Source of the DNA: Marimicrobium sp913061115 | GTDB taxonomy: Bacteria > Pseudomonadota > Gammaproteobacteria > Pseudomonadales > Halieaceae | NCBI RefSeq assembly: GCF_047729875.1 | Contig: NZ_CP159826.1 | Coordinates: forward strand, 1,178,001 to 1,242,000 | Reading direction: 5' to 3' | DNA: 64,000 nucleotides | In this document: piece after piece, positions 61,701-64,000 of the stretch | Numbering within the stretch: the stretch's first letter is position 1 | Layout: the number at the start of each line of letters is the position of its first letter | Program-made: the position numbers and the translations under genes | The notes under the pieces: generated by a model | Database searches by the model: none | The model's input: the letters and a program-made list of their open reading frames with translations, nothing else | Told to the model about the DNA's origin: nothing

Positions 61701-63005
61701 ATGCAATTCAAGATACTGCCCGGTGGCGCAATGAGCGGGGAGGCAAGGGTTCCAGGGGATAAATCGATCTCCCACCGTTCTATTATGCTAGGTGCTTTAG
61801 CCAACGGAACCACACGGGTTAAGGGATTTCTCGAGGGAGAGGATGCGCTGGCAACGTTGGCGGCGTTTCGTGCCATGGGAGTCCACATTGAGGGTCCTGA
61901 GCACGGTAATGTCACCGTCCATGGCGTTGGACTTCACGGCCTGACTGCGCCTGCCGACGCTCTGGATTTGGGTAATGCCGGGACCGGTATGCGTCTAATA
62001 TGTGGTCTTTTAGCGGGACAGACCTTCGATGCCGAACTGACAGGGGACGCCTCGCTCTGCAGTCGCCCCATGGGTCGAGTCATCGACCCTCTTACAATGA
62101 TGGGCGCGAGTATTCAGTCCGCCCAGGGCGGCAGACCCCCACTGTCAATTCGCGGAGGGCAAAAACTGCGCAGTATTCACTATGAACTGCCCATGGCTAG
62201 CGCTCAGGTCAAATCCTGTGTGTTATTGGCGGGCCTCTACAGTGAAGGCTGTACTTCCGTTGCAGAGCCTGGCCCCTCTCGCGACCACACCGAGCGCATG
62301 CTGCGTGGATTTGGTTACCCGGTGCGGTCCGTTAAAGGTGTGATTTCACTGCAAGGAGGTGGCAGTCTCCAGGCTTGCGATATCGATGTGCCTGCAGACA
62401 TCTCCTCTGCGGCTTTTTTTCTGGTGGCGGCAAGCATTGCGCCTGATTCAGACCTTATTCTGACCCATGTGGGTATTAACCCTACCCGTATCGGCGTCAT
62501 CAATATTCTGCAGTTGATGGGAGCGAATATCACTCTCCAAAATCACAGCGAGGTGGGAGGGGAGCCCGTTGCGGATATTCGCGTGCGATCAGCTGCGCTA
62601 AGGGGTATCGAGATACCCTTAGATCAGGTGCCATTGGCGATAGACGAGTTTCCTGTATTGTTTGTTGCCGCAGCTTGCGCAACTGGGCGCACCGTATTAA
62701 GGGGTGCTGAAGAGTTGCGGGTCAAGGAAAGCGACCGTATTGCCGCTATGGCAGAGGGTCTTAGTACTCTGGGGATCATCAATGAAGTGCTGGAAGACGG
62801 CATCATTATAGAGGGTGGCACCTTCGGCGGTGGTGTGATCAAAACCTACCATGATCACCGTATTGCGATGTCATTTGCCATTGCTGCCCTGCGTGCTGAA
62901 GACGAAATTACCGTACTCGATTGCGATCATGTGGCGACGTCGTTCCCTGGCTTCGACTCTCTGGCTCGAAGTCTGGGATTGCAGATACAAGCTGAGGCGA
63001 GTTAG
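61701..63005 (+). CDS. aroA: 3-phosphoshikimate 1-carboxyvinyltransferase (EPSP synthase)
   Basis: A 434-residue shikimate-pathway enzyme that joins PEP and shikimate 3-phosphate. Motifs: PGDKSISHRSIMLGALANG (about 18-36), LGNAGTGMRLICGLLAG (about 92-108), SRPMGRVIDPL, DISSAAFFLVAASI and LRVKESDRIAAMAEGL (about 344-359) with KTYHDHRIAMSFAIA near the end. The first ATG gives a full-length chain. It lies 14 bases after tyrA and 2 bases before cmk. Confidence 0.96.
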   Translation: MQFKILPGGAMSGEARVPGDKSISHRSIMLGALANGTTRVKGFLEGEDALATLAAFRAMGVHIEGPEHGNVTVHGVGLHGLTAPADALDLGNAGTGMRLICGLLAGQTFDAELTGDASLCSRPMGRVIDPLTMMGASIQSAQGGRPPLSIRGGQKLRSIHYELPMASAQVKSCVLLAGLYSEGCTSVAEPGPSRDHTERMLRGFGYPVRSVKGVISLQGGGSLQACDIDVPADISSAAFFLVAASIAPDSDLILTHVGINPTRIGVINILQLMGANITLQNHSEVGGEPVADIRVRSAALRGIEIPLDQVPLAIDEFPVLFVAAACATGRTVLRGAEELRVKESDRIAAMAEGLSTLGIINEVLEDGIIIEGGTFGGGVIKTYHDHRIAMSFAIAALRAEDEITVLDCDHVATSFPGFDSLARSLGLQIQAEAS

Positions 63006-63007
63006 GC

Positions 63008-63691
63008 ATGGTGACCGTCGTTCCGGTGATTACAGTTGATGGGCCTTCCGGGGCCGGCAAGGGCACTATTAGCCATATGCTTGCAGAGCACCTTGGATGG
63101 CATTTGTTAGACAGTGGCGCACTGTATCGTGTGACGGGGCAGGCTTGCCTGATTGAAGGTGTGAGTTGGGGTGACCATCCGGCTGTTGCTGAAATAGCCA
63201 GGCATCTGGAGGTTTCTTTCTCTACGGCTAAAAATGGCGAAATTCTGGTCGCCTATAGGGGGTTAGATGTCAGCTCAGCTATTCGTACGGAAGAGGGGGG
63301 CCGCGGAGCATCCAAGGTGGCGGCTATTCCCGCAGTGCGTGAGGCCCTGCTGCAGCGTCAGCGGGAGTTGCAGCGATCGCCTGGCCTAGTGGCAGATGGG
63401 CGCGATATGGGCACAGTGGTATTTCACGATGCACCGCTTAAATTCTTCCTGACGGCCAGTGTGTCAGAACGCGCCGCGCGCCGCTATGCTCAGTTGATTG
63501 CAAAGGGGGAAAGTGTTAGTCTGCCGCGCCTTCTAGAGGATATAGAGGAGCGAGATGCGCGTGACAGAAGCCGCGAAGTCTCCCCCCTGGCTCCCGCAGA
63601 AGACGCCATTGTTATCGACAGCAGCGCCTCTCCCATCACAGATGTGTTTGAGCGCGTAATGCACGAGGCGAAAAGCAAGGGTTTTAGCTAG
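63008..63691 (+). CDS. cmk: Cytidylate kinase
   Basis: A 227-residue nucleoside monophosphate kinase that makes CDP and dCDP. The P-loop is VDGPSGAGKGTISHMLAEHLGWHLLDSGALYRV (about 9-41); RDMGTVVFHDAPLKFFLTA (about 134-152) and RDARDRSREVSPLAPAEDAIVIDSS follow. Two bases separate it from aroA, so it is in the same transcript. It is followed by rpsA, the usual cmk-rpsA pair. Confidence 0.96.
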   Translation: MVTVVPVITVDGPSGAGKGTISHMLAEHLGWHLLDSGALYRVTGQACLIEGVSWGDHPAVAEIARHLEVSFSTAKNGEILVAYRGLDVSSAIRTEEGGRGASKVAAIPAVREALLQRQRELQRSPGLVADGRDMGTVVFHDAPLKFFLTASVSERAARRYAQLIAKGESVSLPRLLEDIEERDARDRSREVSPLAPAEDAIVIDSSASPITDVFERVMHEAKSKGFS

Positions 63692-63857
63692 CGGCCTTGG
63701 GCACCTAGAACCTCTTGCGTAAATGGCATTTAACGCTGCTTTGCCCGCGCACTCCAGTTTAGAGTGGGGAATGCAGATTTTATTGGATGACCCGTGTCGA
63801 CTGGAGGCGCGGTAGAGACAGGCAACTGGCTCGATCAATTTAAACAGGTACTGTGTA
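63692..63857 (+). promoter_or_regulatory. rpsA leader region with two hairpins
   Basis: The 166 bases before rpsA hold GCGTAAAT/ATTTAACGC (63717-63736, one bulge) and CACTC/GAGTG with a 7-base loop (around 63759-63775). In E. coli, rpsA is autoregulated through hairpins in its leader, so one may serve this role. I do not see a strong promoter. Confidence 0.3.
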
Positions 63858-64000
63858 ATGAGCGATTCCTTCGCGGAACTATTTGAAGAAAGTCTAAAAA
63901 CCGTCGATATGAAACCCGGTTCGATTGTCACCGGGGTTATTATTGATATCGATAACGAGTGGGTCACCGTACATGCGGGTTTAAAATCCGAAGGTGTTAT
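63858..64000 (+). CDS. rpsA: 30S ribosomal protein S1 (5' part only)
   Basis: The first 47 codons run off the end of the window. They encode MSDSFAELFEESL, then KTVDMKPGSIVTGVIIDIDN and EWVTVHAGLKSEGV, which is the first S1 RNA-binding domain of ribosomal protein S1. The position directly after cmk is conserved in proteobacteria. Confidence 0.95.
   Translation, partial: MSDSFAELFEESLKTVDMKPGSIVTGVIIDIDNEWVTVHAGLKSEGV

Noticed and set aside
1..64000. CRISPR arrays, insertion sequences, prophage genes, rRNA
   Set aside because: No regularly spaced repeats, transposase or phage-like proteins, or rRNA segments were seen on either strand.

Overview
The window is chromosomal DNA of a free-living, aerobic gammaproteobacterium, most like the Pseudomonadales/Cellvibrionales lineages (Halieaceae or Spongiibacteraceae type). 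The main reason is gene order: a yciK-mupP-ubiG-deaminase block, divergent from gyrA-serC-pheA-tyrA-aroA-cmk-rpsA, matches the Pseudomonas layout, as does the finR/fpr divergent pair. I see no insertion sequence, CRISPR array, prophage or rRNA operon. There is one tRNA gene, tRNA-Arg(UCG).

Layout. 0-9.3 kb: finR/fpr redox pair, a DoxX-like membrane protein, a DUF4136 lipoprotein, rhlE, an acyl-CoA synthetase, a nuclease-fold protein and a PQQ-type sugar dehydrogenase with a C-terminal cytochrome c. 9.6-18.2 kb: a SYLF lipid-binding protein, the lutABC L-lactate oxidation operon, a 703-residue membrane protein of unknown role, a saccharopine-dehydrogenase-like reductase and a POT peptide symporter. 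18.4-24.6 kb: a complete oligopeptide ABC transporter operon, divergent from the POT symporter. 24.8-28.6 kb: an isopropylmalate-dehydrogenase-like and an isopropylmalate-synthase-like gene facing each other, then a dihydrouridine synthase. 28.9-34.0 kb: small membrane and zinc-finger proteins, a methyltransferase, a luciferase-like monooxygenase and a sulfotransferase. 34.0-39.6 kb: a coupled ppi-pdxJ-lipoprotein esterase group, an SH3 protein, yciI, yciB, rnm and yciO.

39.8-49.2 kb is an accessory segment between yciO and scpAB-rluB. It ends at tRNA-Arg(UCG). It carries a nucleotidyltransferase-glycosyltransferase fusion, a polytopic membrane protein, a sulfotransferase, an arylsulfotransferase-like protein and a dprE1-dprE2 pair (decaprenyl-phosphoryl-arabinose epimerase type). 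Between the tRNA and dprE1 lies what looks like only the 3' tail of a UbiA-family (DPPR synthase-like) gene, still joined to dprE1 by an ATGA overlap. This is the most unusual part of the window.

49.5-64 kb is housekeeping: chromosome condensation (scpA, scpB), rRNA modification (rluB), muropeptide recycling (mupP), ubiquinone synthesis (ubiG), methylthioadenosine salvage, DNA gyrase A, serine and aromatic amino-acid synthesis, cmk and the start of rpsA. Unlike Pseudomonas, tyrA and aroA are separate genes and hisC is absent from the cluster.
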